Below are positions 26,939 to 36,606 of a stretch of 64,000 bases of DNA, in pieces (within the stretch, counting starts at the first letter, position 1; every line of letters starts with the position of its first letter). The notes under the pieces are model-generated. The model saw only the letters and a program-made list of their open reading frames with translations, was not told the DNA's origin and searched no databases. The position numbers and the translations under genes are program-made. Origin of the DNA: Desulfosudis oleivorans (GTDB lineage: Bacteria > Desulfobacterota > Desulfobacteria > Desulfobacterales > SURF-7); assembly GCA_020723305.1 (NCBI GenBank), contig DYJC01000002.1:62001-126000 (forward strand), written 5' to 3'.

Positions 26939-28507
26939 TCACCCCCCCGGAATAAACTCCTTCAACACAGGTACAATATCCTTCACAAACCCCTTCATCC
27001 TCTTTTCCGCATCTTTAACATTCTCATCCGGATACACCAAAGTGATCACCCGGACAAGCGCTCCGTCTGTCCTCTGCCGGGTCAGTGCATCCCAGAAAGT
27101 ATACAGTTTCAGCTCATAAGCATTCGTGAGAATCCTGCCCCGCTGCGGAAACCAGTAGTAAACTAGCTGCCGATAACCGGACTTCTCCATAATGGATCGA
27201 TTGACCGGCATTTTCTTTTCATTCCGCATGTCGACAGGAATGTTTACTTTCCCTGCATCCTTAAATATCCAACCGCTGCCCGGCAGGCAGGTTTCCGGTG
27301 AATGGATCGATTCCCCCTTGCTCTGGCTTTCATAATAAGCCACATAAAAATTGACATCTTTTCCTTTTTCATTTTTAAAATCAATGATGACATAATCACT
27401 CAGATCCAGGGTATCGATAAATTTCTGTTCCATGCTCTGACGAATGCCGTTCCAGCCTCCGACCTGCATCGGGAATTTGTCAAAGGATTTGCTGATCGGC
27501 GTTTTTTCACGGAATTCAACGACTTGAGAGATGACCAAGGTGATTCCAAGCAGTATAACAGATGCAACAAACTGCGGCGGCTGAAAAAACGATGAAGATT
27601 CCTGCCTGGATTCCAACTGTTTTTCATCTACTGAAAGCTGTTCATCATGAATTTCCTGTAGTTGTTTTTCCGGGAAGATTTTTTTCAGAATCCACATTTC
27701 AGAGAGAAGAATTCCAAGAGAGAACATGAAAATAGACCATCCGGAAAAATCGTGGAAAAAGCCCTCTGCAACCATTGGCCCCCAGTATTGGTAGAGAATA
27801 CCCACAGAGGCAATCCTCAGACTGTTTACAATAATGGAAATCGGAACAGTTGTCAGTATAAGAAGAATTTTTTTCCACAATGCCGCTTTGAAAAAATAAG
27901 TTAAAAAAAGACCGAGAACGATTAAAGGCATCAGGTATCGCAATCCATTACATGCATCCACTACCTGAAGCTGCGTGAAGCCAAGGTCAATGATATTGCC
28001 TTCTCTAAAAGCACTCATTCCATAAGCCTGGAGCATCATCACTCCCAGTTTGGATGATATCAGCTTTAATTGTAATGTAAGTTTTGTATTAATAAAATTG
28101 GGAAGAGGGAACATGGTCAGGGAGAAAAACAGAGGGAATAAAATAACCTTGACTTTCTCCAGCCCCATATTCATCCAGCAGAGGCTGAATACGATCAGCC
28201 AGGAGGAGAAGTACAGCATGAAAAACTCTCCGGACAGCTCACCAAACCAGAAAAGCAGAAGCCCGGGTATGAACAACAGAAAACCAGACCATGACGGCTC
28301 AGACTGTTTATTTAGTAATAGACTCTTCTTTTCCCAGAGGAGGTAAAGGACGATAAATGGTATCAGAATTCCATATGAATAATCATCCCTTGCCCAGTCT
28401 TTTTCGATTAACCATTGAATCGCAGAAAAATATAATCCAATGAACAGCAGAATATATGTGATCACTTGCATGATTCCGAATCGAATGCTTGTTGTATTGG
28501 TTTTCAT
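26939..28507 (-). CDS. xrtD: EpsI-fused exosortase, XrtD type
   Basis: A 522-residue fusion. Residues 1-290 are an eight-helix exosortase with the catalytic set Cys186 (VVDACNGLRYL), Arg231 (VNSLRIASVG) and His252 (GFFHDFSG). Residues about 310-522 are the EpsI domain (HSPETCLPGSGW at 402-413; YYWFPQRGR). Exosortases cut PEP-CTERM-type proteins at the motif before the helix and attach them to the envelope. Length and EpsI fusion match XrtD, whose substrates end in VPLPA-like signals, and the substrate at 17262-17774 has such a signal. It is co-directional with the whole glycan locus. Confidence 0.9.
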   Translation of the reverse strand: MKTNTTSIRFGIMQVITYILLFIGLYFSAIQWLIEKDWARDDYSYGILIPFIVLYLLWEKKSLLLNKQSEPSWSGFLLFIPGLLLFWFGELSGEFFMLYFSSWLIVFSLCWMNMGLEKVKVILFPLFFSLTMFPLPNFINTKLTLQLKLISSKLGVMMLQAYGMSAFREGNIIDLGFTQLQVVDACNGLRYLMPLIVLGLFLTYFFKAALWKKILLILTTVPISIIVNSLRIASVGILYQYWGPMVAEGFFHDFSGWSIFMFSLGILLSEMWILKKIFPEKQLQEIHDEQLSVDEKQLESRQESSSFFQPPQFVASVILLGITLVISQVVEFREKTPISKSFDKFPMQVGGWNGIRQSMEQKFIDTLDLSDYVIIDFKNEKGKDVNFYVAYYESQSKGESIHSPETCLPGSGWIFKDAGKVNIPVDMRNEKKMPVNRSIMEKSGYRQLVYYWFPQRGRILTNAYELKLYTFWDALTRQRTDGALVRVITLVYPDENVKDAEKRMKGFVKDIVPVLKEFIPGG

Positions 28508-28560
28508 TTTCGGATAGCTCTTTTTGTTATTTTTTTTTGGAGTCAGTTATAAAAATTTGG

Positions 28561-28610
28561 TGTTGTCATTCCGGCAGAAGTCGGAATCCAGTAATTAAAA
28601 TTTCTGGATC
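28561..28610 (+). repeat. Partial MITE-like element (left interior only)
   Basis: TGTTGTCATTCCGGCAGAAG followed by a CGGAATCCAGTA block matches the left half of the 122-bp element, but both terminal inverted repeats and the right half are missing. Its end overlaps the last codons of the WecG/TagA-type gene. Confidence 0.6.
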
Positions 28611-29323
28611 AGTACCTGAATAGCAAAAAGCGGTAACTTCGCTTGTCTTTTTATTCTTTTGGGTTCAGATATGAGCCGATAAAACCATTCAAGCCCCATA
28701 TTGCAATAAATTTCAGGGGCTCGTTTCACATTTCCGGCAAGCACATCCAATGTGCCGCCTATCCCTTGGCAAACTTTTATATTTGTTAATTGATGCCGGT
28801 ATTTTGAAATCCACATTTCTTGTCTGGGAGAACCAAGCGCTAAAAATAATATCTGAGCTTCTGATTCGTTTATTCTTTTGATCAAACCATCCATTTTCTC
28901 TTCGCTTAGATAACCGTTTTGTCTGCCGGATATTTTTACGGATGGGTATGTTCTTTGAATTTCTTCAGCAGCGGATTTGTTTACTTCTTCTTTGGCACCA
29001 TATATGAAAATCTTATACCCCTTATCTGCTGCAAGTTTGCAGATATTTTGCATAAGTTCACACCCGGGAACTCTTTTTATTTGAGCGCCATGCAGGAAAT
29101 TCGCAGCAAGCACCATCCCGATACCATCCGGTATTAAAAGATCGGCATTTTTAAAAGAATCGTATAAAATTTTATTTTCAGGCACGGAATAATTTTTTTC
29201 CGGATTGGATGCAAAAATCGTTTTAAGACCCGTATTGCTTTTGATGAAGCTGTCTACCTGTCTCAAAGCTGTTTCCATCGTACAGTCATCCACCCAGATA
29301 TTTAAAATTGGATATCTTTTCAT
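28595..29323 (-). CDS. WecG/TagA/CpsF family glycosyltransferase (GT26)
   Basis: A 242-residue enzyme that adds the second sugar (often ManNAc or ManNAcA) to a lipid-linked first sugar. Key motifs are PDGIGMVLAANFLHG (catalytic Asp region), GAKEEVNKSAAEEI and FLALGSPRQEMWI. A UDP-GlcNAc 2-epimerase is encoded at 40357-41457, so UDP-ManNAc is the likely donor. Its ATG overlaps the heparinase-like gene stop by 4 bp (ATGA). The last codons run into a partial repeat. Confidence 0.9.
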   Translation of the reverse strand: MKRYPILNIWVDDCTMETALRQVDSFIKSNTGLKTIFASNPEKNYSVPENKILYDSFKNADLLIPDGIGMVLAANFLHGAQIKRVPGCELMQNICKLAADKGYKIFIYGAKEEVNKSAAEEIQRTYPSVKISGRQNGYLSEEKMDGLIKRINESEAQILFLALGSPRQEMWISKYRHQLTNIKVCQGIGGTLDVLAGNVKRAPEIYCNMGLEWFYRLISEPKRIKRQAKLPLFAIQVLIQKF

Positions 29324-31203
29324 GATTGCATTAAAATCTCTTTTTTAAATTGTATTGCATGTTCCTTTTTATCTTCTTCAAAACAGATCAAACTTGTAAA
29401 GTTAATTTGATCTGTTTCTCCTGATTTTTTTTTCTGCAACGTTGTTGTTTTTTCTAAAATTCCATAACTGGGGGAGTGCCAGCCAAGCAAAGGTTTCTTT
29501 TCCCCTCGAATCGTATCTATTGAATGTTCATAATCATATAAAAAGATTTCTTCCTGCCCGTTTGTTTGTTTGATCCATCCATTTTCAAAATCAAGTATGA
29601 CATTCGGATCAAGATGAAAATTCAACTCAAACTCATGCAATCCAATCCCGGTAAAAGAATCAGAAATAATAATAATGTTTTCTCGTGAAAAATAAAGTTC
29701 TCTTGTATGAATTACAGGGTGTTTGAGCCTGGAATAACCATCATGCCTTGCTTTAAAATAAAGAAAGGAACCTTTATCGCCGGCACACTCCAAAACCGCT
29801 TGATACGGCTTATCCCACACAAACCCGTTTAATTGTCTGGCCTGATCCGTATTATCAATGCATACAGTATTATGGGCACGAGTGCTTTTAAAATAAGCCC
29901 TGTATTCCGGCACTCCATTATATCGATATGTGCCGGAATCAACAAAAAATGGTTTGTTGTTCTTGTATAAAGTTATTGAGAGTGCATCTGCATGACCATG
30001 ATTGTATAAAGGTGCCATACCCAAAGGGCCGTGATCAAATGTCAGGAAAAGACCGTTCTGGCTTTTTATGATTGTATATCCGGAATCCGGAAAGTTTTGA
30101 TATTCAAGCCCTGATATAGAGGTCGATTTGCCGGCTGGGTCGAGTGCATGTCTGTCAGGATGCAATCCTGGCGCCACTGCATATCCATCATCACTATCGC
30201 CAATTGAAGGGATTTGCTTCCCATTATACAAAAATGAATTTAAAAATTTTTCTCCCTTGGATAAACGGTTTTTCCACTCAGAACAGTTTTTCAGGTTGTT
30301 TGATTCCAAAAAAGATATTGCAAGCCAGAACAAGTCCAGTACAAATCGATGATAATTCAATGATTGCTCTGCCGGGCCTCCATCATCAAGAATCTGATGA
30401 TAGATCTCCTGGTCAAGCAGACAACAGGCTTTTGTGATCCATTTTTGCCCTTCAGATGTTTTTTGAAAAACAGCTCCGCCAAAGATCAGGCCAATACATT
30501 CCGATATTGTATGATTTCCTAAAGAGGAATATATGGCCAAATTTTTAGAAACCCACCAGGAGTGCCAGTAAATTGAAGACAGGATGGCTTGTATTTCATC
30601 CTTATTCCAATTCAGCTTGCTCGACTTGAGAATATAAAAAAAAACAGGAATTCGTAGTCCGCATTCCATGGGGGACATGTAATGTACACCATGCAGGAAT
30701 GGATTGTTTTGAATCCAGCCCAGTACTGTCTTCTTGGATTTTTCTTGAATGGACTCAGGTATATTTCCCGTTGAAAAGACAGCATTGGTGATATTTTGCA
30801 ACCTGCCGGATTCCCATATCAGCCTTATATCAAGGGGATGATTGCCGGTTTTTATGTTTGAAAAATAAATCACGCGAGAATTTCGCACAAACGTATTCAT
30901 TTGAAATTGAGTCTCTTCATCTATTTCGATGTTATTCGGAAATTCCGACTGTACGATCTTGGGGAGTTTTACTTTTTGAATCTCTGAAAGCATAATGGAA
31001 GGGGTATTCACAAATGTTCTGCCGGATGCAAACATCAGTTTCATGAAATTTGTCAGAAACAAGCGACTAAGCCTGTAAAAGATTTCTTGAAATTTAGCGT
31101 TTTTTAAACGGCTGACGAATTGATGATGTAAGGGATCTGCACAATCCACCAGAACTCTCCAAACGAACTTATCTGTTTCTAACGGACAATTTAAATCTTT
31201 CAA
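29320..31203 (-). CDS. Heparinase II/III-like polysaccharide lyase
   Basis: A 627-residue protein. The N-terminal part (to about 330) is an alpha-helical toroid with WxSWWVSKNLAIYSSLGNHTISE near 235. The C-terminal part is the Hepar_II/III beta domain: NHGHADALSITLYKNNKPFFVDSGTY (read in parts) and RSTRAHNTVCID. The conserved Tyr/His set is present, so it should cleave uronic-acid glycans. In EPS loci such lyases trim or release the product. There is no signal peptide. The only in-frame start is a TTG at 31203 without a ribosome site, so the N-terminus is uncertain. Confidence 0.85.
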   Translation of the reverse strand: MKDLNCPLETDKFVWRVLVDCADPLHHQFVSRLKNAKFQEIFYRLSRLFLTNFMKLMFASGRTFVNTPSIMLSEIQKVKLPKIVQSEFPNNIEIDEETQFQMNTFVRNSRVIYFSNIKTGNHPLDIRLIWESGRLQNITNAVFSTGNIPESIQEKSKKTVLGWIQNNPFLHGVHYMSPMECGLRIPVFFYILKSSKLNWNKDEIQAILSSIYWHSWWVSKNLAIYSSLGNHTISECIGLIFGGAVFQKTSEGQKWITKACCLLDQEIYHQILDDGGPAEQSLNYHRFVLDLFWLAISFLESNNLKNCSEWKNRLSKGEKFLNSFLYNGKQIPSIGDSDDGYAVAPGLHPDRHALDPAGKSTSISGLEYQNFPDSGYTIIKSQNGLFLTFDHGPLGMAPLYNHGHADALSITLYKNNKPFFVDSGTYRYNGVPEYRAYFKSTRAHNTVCIDNTDQARQLNGFVWDKPYQAVLECAGDKGSFLYFKARHDGYSRLKHPVIHTRELYFSRENIIIISDSFTGIGLHEFELNFHLDPNVILDFENGWIKQTNGQEEIFLYDYEHSIDTIRGEKKPLLGWHSPSYGILEKTTTLQKKKSGETDQINFTSLICFEEDKKEHAIQFKKEILMQS

Positions 31204-31266
31204 ATTTTAAGAAAAAGAAAAGGATAACATGAAAATTAAAAAATAGAACAGAATTAAGGAATTACA

Positions 31267-32901
31267 CTAATAGGCTTTGGTTTTTTTTAGAAAACGATTT
31301 TTGTAAAGAAAAGGGTTTGTCAATGATGCCCCTTTCCCAGAACATAGCGATTCTTTTTGAAGTGAATAGTCATCAGAATCGGCATCCTTAAAAAGTGGAT
31401 CAGCAAAAATGTCATTATGACTTATAGGGCAGGCAGTGAAATTTTTTTTTGTAAAAGATATGTTTTTATAATAAAAAACATTGTCTGACATTGGATTATA
31501 GTAACAATTTCCTTTTGAAATAGGAGGTGATCCGGCAGATACTGCGTAAAGAAAAAAGGCCAATGGGTTGGCGTTAGATTGGTATACTATGTTATTCTCA
31601 ATGACCGTACCATTAGAGAAATCAATAGCAATTAAATTAAGACAAGTTCCGTTATTATAAAATGTGTTGTTGTATATTTTGGTTTCTTCAAAGGCGCCAT
31701 TGTTTACATATATACAGCCGCCATCAATTTTATTAATTATTTTTGTATTTGGATTAGAGAAAATATTATTATATATTTCTAATCTATTGGTATCATGTCC
31801 AATAACAATATTCCCACTGATGTCTTTAAACTTGTTCTGATTAATTTTTATATTTCGAGAACGACTAACCATAATCCCAACACCTGATTTGCTTTTAAAA
31901 AAATTATTGAATACTTTAACATCATTTATGGAATTAATGCTAACGCAATATTTTTGATCACCGCCATCGAAGGCGTTACCAGATACTAAGATATTCATTG
32001 TATCACTAACTTGATAGGGGTCATGTAGAGCAACAATAGATGAACCTCCGGATCCCCCTTTTCCAGTAAAGCCGTTTTCGCGGTATAGGGAGTTACTAAT
32101 GATGGCGACATTGCTGCTACTTTTAATATCTATAGAGTTTTCGCCGGCATTATATAAAATGTTGTTGAAAATTTTTGTTTGCGCAGTAGCCGAAAATAAT
32201 TGAATGCAGTCTGCAGTTATATCGTGAATGATATTATTATAAATCGAAATTGTTCCATTTGTAATCCTTCCTATTACTATACCACAATAGTCAGTTCCAG
32301 GGGTAAGGATAGGTTTAGTTCCATAATTTAACAACTCACAATTGAAAATATCGATGTTACCTTTACAGGCATCTTCTGCTTTAGAACTTCCGATAAAAAT
32401 AGCACTCTTTCCATATTGACCTCCATTTCCATGGCCGTTTCCGTAGATACCCTCGACAATAATTCCATTAATATTTATTACTGTTAAAGCGTAATCTTTT
32501 GATGCTGACCAGTTTGAACCACTTATATCGATATTTTTAATTCTGAGATTGGCAATTGGAATATCATTTTTAATAAAGATTGGCCTGATTGAATTTGCAT
32601 TAAAAAGTGGCTTATCGCCTTCACCATAATCTTGAATGGTAAAATTATTATTTCCAGAAGATCTAAGTGTTTGATCAGAAAAGACCGAACCTCGCTTGAA
32701 ACAGATAGTGTCACCATCAGAAAATTTGAACTTGTTTACTTTATTAATTGTTGCCCATGCATTTTTATCAGATAATCCATCTTTGTTATCATTTCCACCA
32801 TTACGCACATAGTAAATTGCAGCATGTAAGTCTATTATTCTAACGGAAACAAATAAAAAAGAAAAAAATACAATAACGATTTTAGTTGCATTGATTGCCA
32901 T
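31267..32901 (-). CDS. Secreted parallel beta-helix (pectate-lyase-like) protein
   Basis: A 544-residue protein with a signal peptide (KIVIVFFSFLFVSVRIIDLHA, cleavage near A28) and an N-terminal YYVRNGGNDNKDGLSDKNAW start typical of Pel9/NosD-like beta-helices. The body has many turns of the form xxIxNNxIxxxxxxGIxIxxSxxxxIxxNxF (for example IYNNIIHDITADCIQLFSA, FNNILYNAGENSIDIKSSS). Such proteins bind, cut or epimerise acidic polysaccharide. The exact chemistry cannot be told from the sequence. It is AT-rich compared with the flanking genes and lies between the GT4 and lyase genes. Confidence 0.8.
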   Translation of the reverse strand: MAINATKIVIVFFSFLFVSVRIIDLHAAIYYVRNGGNDNKDGLSDKNAWATINKVNKFKFSDGDTICFKRGSVFSDQTLRSSGNNNFTIQDYGEGDKPLFNANSIRPIFIKNDIPIANLRIKNIDISGSNWSASKDYALTVININGIIVEGIYGNGHGNGGQYGKSAIFIGSSKAEDACKGNIDIFNCELLNYGTKPILTPGTDYCGIVIGRITNGTISIYNNIIHDITADCIQLFSATAQTKIFNNILYNAGENSIDIKSSSNVAIISNSLYRENGFTGKGGSGGSSIVALHDPYQVSDTMNILVSGNAFDGGDQKYCVSINSINDVKVFNNFFKSKSGVGIMVSRSRNIKINQNKFKDISGNIVIGHDTNRLEIYNNIFSNPNTKIINKIDGGCIYVNNGAFEETKIYNNTFYNNGTCLNLIAIDFSNGTVIENNIVYQSNANPLAFFLYAVSAGSPPISKGNCYYNPMSDNVFYYKNISFTKKNFTACPISHNDIFADPLFKDADSDDYSLQKESLCSGKGASLTNPFLYKNRFLKKTKAY

Positions 32902-33009
32902 TTGCTACTCTTTTTTTCTCATAGATCACTGAAATTCCCATTACAACTGTTTTGTCAGGTGTAGTAAATTCATGGAAAATAGGAGTTTATCAGCAGCAAT
33001 AAATATCGT

Positions 33010-34149
33010 CTATCGTCTCGCATCAATTACTCGTCTATATATTGATTCCAGTCTTTTTGTAACCACACTTGCAGAAAAATTTAATCGGGCATAAACAAAA
33101 GCCTGATTACTCATTAGCCTCCAGCGGTCTCTATCAGTAATAATTTTTTCAACTAACGATGCCATTACTAATGCATTTTGACTCTCAGTTAAATATCCAA
33201 ATTTTCCATCTTGGAATATATCCTTGATTCCGCCAACTGGTCGCGTAATGACTGGCATACCAAATGCCATCGCTTCCAAAATACTATTCGGCATCCCTTC
33301 ACCGTGATAAGTCGGCAGAATTAGAATATCTCCTTGCTCAAATATTTTTCGTTTTTTATCACCTTTAACATGTCCAGTAAAATTCACATTGTCTATTATC
33401 CCAAGATGAAAAGCCAATGATTTTGCTGTAAGAAGAGCAGGCCCTGTTCCAGCAACAGTTAACTTAATAGTATACTGTTTTGAAAGTAAAATTTTAACTG
33501 TTTCAAGAGTGATAAAAATACCTTTTTCCTTTGTAATTCTCGAAAGAAATAACAAATTAATAACTTCACCATTTTCCATTAAGGGAATTTTTCTGTTTTC
33601 TTGTTTATAACCAGATAATAAACTATCATCCGCAGTTGTTGTTTCAAGATAAATGGGCTGATTAAAACCCCATTTTCGCAAAGTTAGCCTAAATTGTGAT
33701 GACAAAGCGATAAACGCATCAGTATTATTGTAAATCAAGAAAAAAAGTGATGCATATCGCATGTAAAGGCGTTGTGCAAAAGAAACATTCCAACCTCTGA
33801 AAAAAATTATTGTTGGGATTTTAAAAATTTTGGCAATTATCAATAAAATGCCATCACGTAAAATAGATCTTTTTAGCAAAGATGGATTAAAGTGAATTAA
33901 CTCATAGGATCTGTGTTTCTTTGAGAGCCTTATAAAAAAAAAAATTATATCTCTGATAAGATTAAAAGGTTTCTTGCTTAGCGGTTCATTTTCAGAATTT
34001 GATCCAACAAAAAAAAACTCCACATTATATGAAAAATTATTTTTTATAGCATTAAAGTAACTTGCAACGCCTCCATTTCCTGCATTAAGATAAGGGCAAA
34101 CAATTAGAACTTTTTTTTTCAATTTGTTTCCATCCATTTTTAAAATCAT
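33010..34149 (-). CDS. Glycosyltransferase family 4
   Basis: A 379-residue GT-B enzyme. The N-terminal domain begins KVLIVCPYLNAGNGGVASYF, the sugar-nucleotide site is LFLSRITKEKGI, and the C-terminal EX7E region is GEGMPNSILEAMAFGMPVI. It transfers one sugar to the growing lipid-linked repeat unit; the donor is unknown. The ATG at 34149 or the one four codons later (34137) could start it. It is 17 bp after the Wzy-like gene and in the AT-rich core of the locus. Confidence 0.9.
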   Translation of the reverse strand: MILKMDGNKLKKKVLIVCPYLNAGNGGVASYFNAIKNNFSYNVEFFFVGSNSENEPLSKKPFNLIRDIIFFFIRLSKKHRSYELIHFNPSLLKRSILRDGILLIIAKIFKIPTIIFFRGWNVSFAQRLYMRYASLFFLIYNNTDAFIALSSQFRLTLRKWGFNQPIYLETTTADDSLLSGYKQENRKIPLMENGEVINLLFLSRITKEKGIFITLETVKILLSKQYTIKLTVAGTGPALLTAKSLAFHLGIIDNVNFTGHVKGDKKRKIFEQGDILILPTYHGEGMPNSILEAMAFGMPVITRPVGGIKDIFQDGKFGYLTESQNALVMASLVEKIITDRDRWRLMSNQAFVYARLNFSASVVTKRLESIYRRVIDARR

Positions 34150-34166
34150 TCAGATATATGCCTTCA

Positions 34167-35372
34167 TCATACTGAATTTTTTTTTCGGTTGATGCTGAAT
34201 ATGAGTATCACATTACTATAGAAAATTATAGAAATCGGCCAGAAATCCAAAAGTCCACCTGCAAAATAGCTATTAAACATATATGTCAAAATGGATATCA
34301 GGGATGTAGCACCGATGGCACTAAAAGGCTTGCTATTTTTTTTAATAGCTCGCCATGATTTCAACAAGGGAAAGAATAGTATTCCTAAAAAAAAAGTAAA
34401 ACCTAATAAGCCGTAGTTAGCCAATACAGTTATATAAGAGTTATGGGCATCATATTTATTGTGAACTGATAATGGAAAGTACTTTTTAAAATTTTCATAG
34501 TAGCCTTGATATCCATGGCCAATTAATGGGCTTTGTTTGAACATAGTTAAACCTGCTAAAAGCATTTGTGTCTTCCCTTCGAGATCTTTTTCGAATTTTT
34601 TTTCAGAAAGCCTCTGTGTGAACATGTCTCCATGGGTGGTTAATATAACAATCCCTATAAGTACTACCAAACTTAGACATACTAATTTCCACCATTTCCT
34701 TTTTAAAATATAGAATAAAATAAATGAAATTAAAGCCGTGCCTATACCTTTTCGTGATATTGTACATAACACACCACCTGATATGATTAAGAGTGTCAAA
34801 AATTCAAATTTTTTTGAAATAATACAATTTTCAAATCCCATCAGGATCAACGGAATCAGTAAGACCAAATAAATTGCAAGAGCATTAGGATTTGAAAATG
34901 TCCCAGATGCTCTGTATATTTCATTCGTATCCGGTCTTTGAAAGAGCATTTGTAAATCAAAAATCACTTGATAAATGCTTATAAGAGAAAGAATGATTGC
35001 AGAAGCAAAGGCAAAGGTAACTATTATATTCAACTCTCTATCACCTTTAACTAAATTAAATGCGATAAAAACTATAATAAATGGTACAAAGACACGCGCA
35101 AACAGGCGTTGTAATGTAATTACATCGTAAGAATAAAAACCTGACCATGTTATCGATATCACAACAACAACATGAAAAAATAAAATTAGAAATAACCATA
35201 GATTAAATTGGGGAATTTTTTTGGTATAAAAGGTTTGCCGAAGAATAAATGAAACAACCAACAAGTAAAATATCAACCAAACTACAATATTAATATCTTC
35301 AAATATTTTTGGTAACAAAACGTTAATTATTGGGCTAAAAAAGATAAAACTGCAAAAAAGAAAAATTGTCAT
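34167..35372 (-). CDS. Wzy/O-antigen ligase family membrane protein
   Basis: A 401-residue protein with about 10-12 transmembrane helices and the large periplasmic loop of the Wzy_C/RfaL family, which contains the HNSYITVLANYGLLGF motif near residue 310. It polymerises or ligates lipid-linked repeat units in the periplasm. With the flippase, Wzz-like and Wza-like proteins it completes a Wzx/Wzy-dependent pathway. Its ATG overlaps the ATP-grasp stop by 4 bp. Confidence 0.88.
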   Translation of the reverse strand: MTIFLFCSFIFFSPIINVLLPKIFEDINIVVWLIFYLLVVSFILRQTFYTKKIPQFNLWLFLILFFHVVVVISITWSGFYSYDVITLQRLFARVFVPFIIVFIAFNLVKGDRELNIIVTFAFASAIILSLISIYQVIFDLQMLFQRPDTNEIYRASGTFSNPNALAIYLVLLIPLILMGFENCIISKKFEFLTLLIISGGVLCTISRKGIGTALISFILFYILKRKWWKLVCLSLVVLIGIVILTTHGDMFTQRLSEKKFEKDLEGKTQMLLAGLTMFKQSPLIGHGYQGYYENFKKYFPLSVHNKYDAHNSYITVLANYGLLGFTFFLGILFFPLLKSWRAIKKNSKPFSAIGATSLISILTYMFNSYFAGGLLDFWPISIIFYSNVILIFSINRKKNSV

Positions 35373-36463
35373 TCAGGAATCTCGTTTTTTTTTTCGTTTG
35401 ATGGATTAGCAGGAGAATCAATAATCTTTAACCTATTCTGGGAACTAAGTATATATTCAGAGATGCTTTCGACATATACATTTTCCAAAACAGATTGATT
35501 ATGAATAGTTGTCCATGAACCGTTACGTTTAACGAAATAAAATGGGGCTTTTTCAACAGTATATGACCCAAAATAAATGGCCTGAAACTCAAATAGATAA
35601 GCCTTCTGGCCATCAAAACCGATATCAAGGGAAATATTAGGCACATCCAGTGTATCCAAGACGGATTTGCTGAAATCTAAAATTTCCAGAGGCAAATCAT
35701 TAATCCTGAACTCAAATATTCCACTCCCACTAGCCCTGAAATCATTTTTTCTCGTAGATCTATGAAGGACGTAATATTTTTTTCCAAATATTAAAATTTT
35801 CCAATCGTTCTGTAACGAAGGAACAAAGTTCTGTACGACAAATTTTTTTCTGTGTCTTGACTCCTTAACATATCCTTTATGTCTTATGGCACGTCCACAG
35901 TCCCAGAGTTCAGAACCTGTAGCTCGGGAACGACTGATATTTATAGCCTTTTTAAGAATTTCATCAGAATCAGAAGAAAGTCTAACAAGGCTGCTTTTTG
36001 CTCCTCCTGCCCCTTTTAGGACATATTGCCTGTTAAAGCGTTCTTTCACTCTTGCCAAATCTTCAAGGCAACCAAAGTGTCGAGCGCTTATCCTATTCAT
36101 TTCTATTTTATCAATTATATCTCTTAATATCTCCATGAAAACTTTGTTGCTGTGCGCCTTCAAATATTTATAATGAGGGATAAGATTAGCCCCCTGAAGA
36201 AACAGGCCAAAGCAGATATCTTCTATATAACTTTTATAATCCAAATTATTATCTTCACTTGATGTATAAAGAATAATTTTGTCTTGAAAGGCTTTGTCTT
36301 TGAACGAAACATCTGAGAAGTACAGAAATGTCGGATCGAAACCTCTTTCTTTAAAATTTTTCGATAGCAATTGTTTGTCCATTCCACTTCTGTATGGAGA
36401 AGAAGAAAATTTATTTCCAAAATTTCCTTTATAGTCGGTTAATAAATATAGAGTTGTCTTCAT
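35369..36463 (-). CDS. ATP-grasp family protein of the EPS locus
   Basis: A 364-residue protein. An ATP-grasp fold can be traced from residue about 140: YVLKGAGGAKSSLVRL (ATP lid), VVQNFVPSLQNDWKILIFGKKYYVLHR (beta sheet with adenine contacts), RASGSGIF and DIGFDGQKAYLFEFQAI (metal-binding Asp/Glu end). ATP-grasp enzymes form amide or ester bonds using an acyl-phosphate; in surface-glycan loci they often attach amino acids to sugars. The precise substrate is unknown. It sits between capA-like and Wzy-like genes in the AT-rich core. Confidence 0.78.
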   Translation of the reverse strand: MKTTLYLLTDYKGNFGNKFSSSPYRSGMDKQLLSKNFKERGFDPTFLYFSDVSFKDKAFQDKIILYTSSEDNNLDYKSYIEDICFGLFLQGANLIPHYKYLKAHSNKVFMEILRDIIDKIEMNRISARHFGCLEDLARVKERFNRQYVLKGAGGAKSSLVRLSSDSDEILKKAINISRSRATGSELWDCGRAIRHKGYVKESRHRKKFVVQNFVPSLQNDWKILIFGKKYYVLHRSTRKNDFRASGSGIFEFRINDLPLEILDFSKSVLDTLDVPNISLDIGFDGQKAYLFEFQAIYFGSYTVEKAPFYFVKRNGSWTTIHNQSVLENVYVESISEYILSSQNRLKIIDSPANPSNEKKNEIPE

Positions 36464-36606
36464 AAATTTTTCTGACCTTTACAGGATATATCAGGGTTAC
36501 TATTCTAAATTTATATTGATAGAAATTTGATATTGCGAAATAACAGATAGTAAATCAAAGAACATTTGTTCTGTTGGAATTTATTCCCTGCTTGCGGCAT
36601 TGAAAA

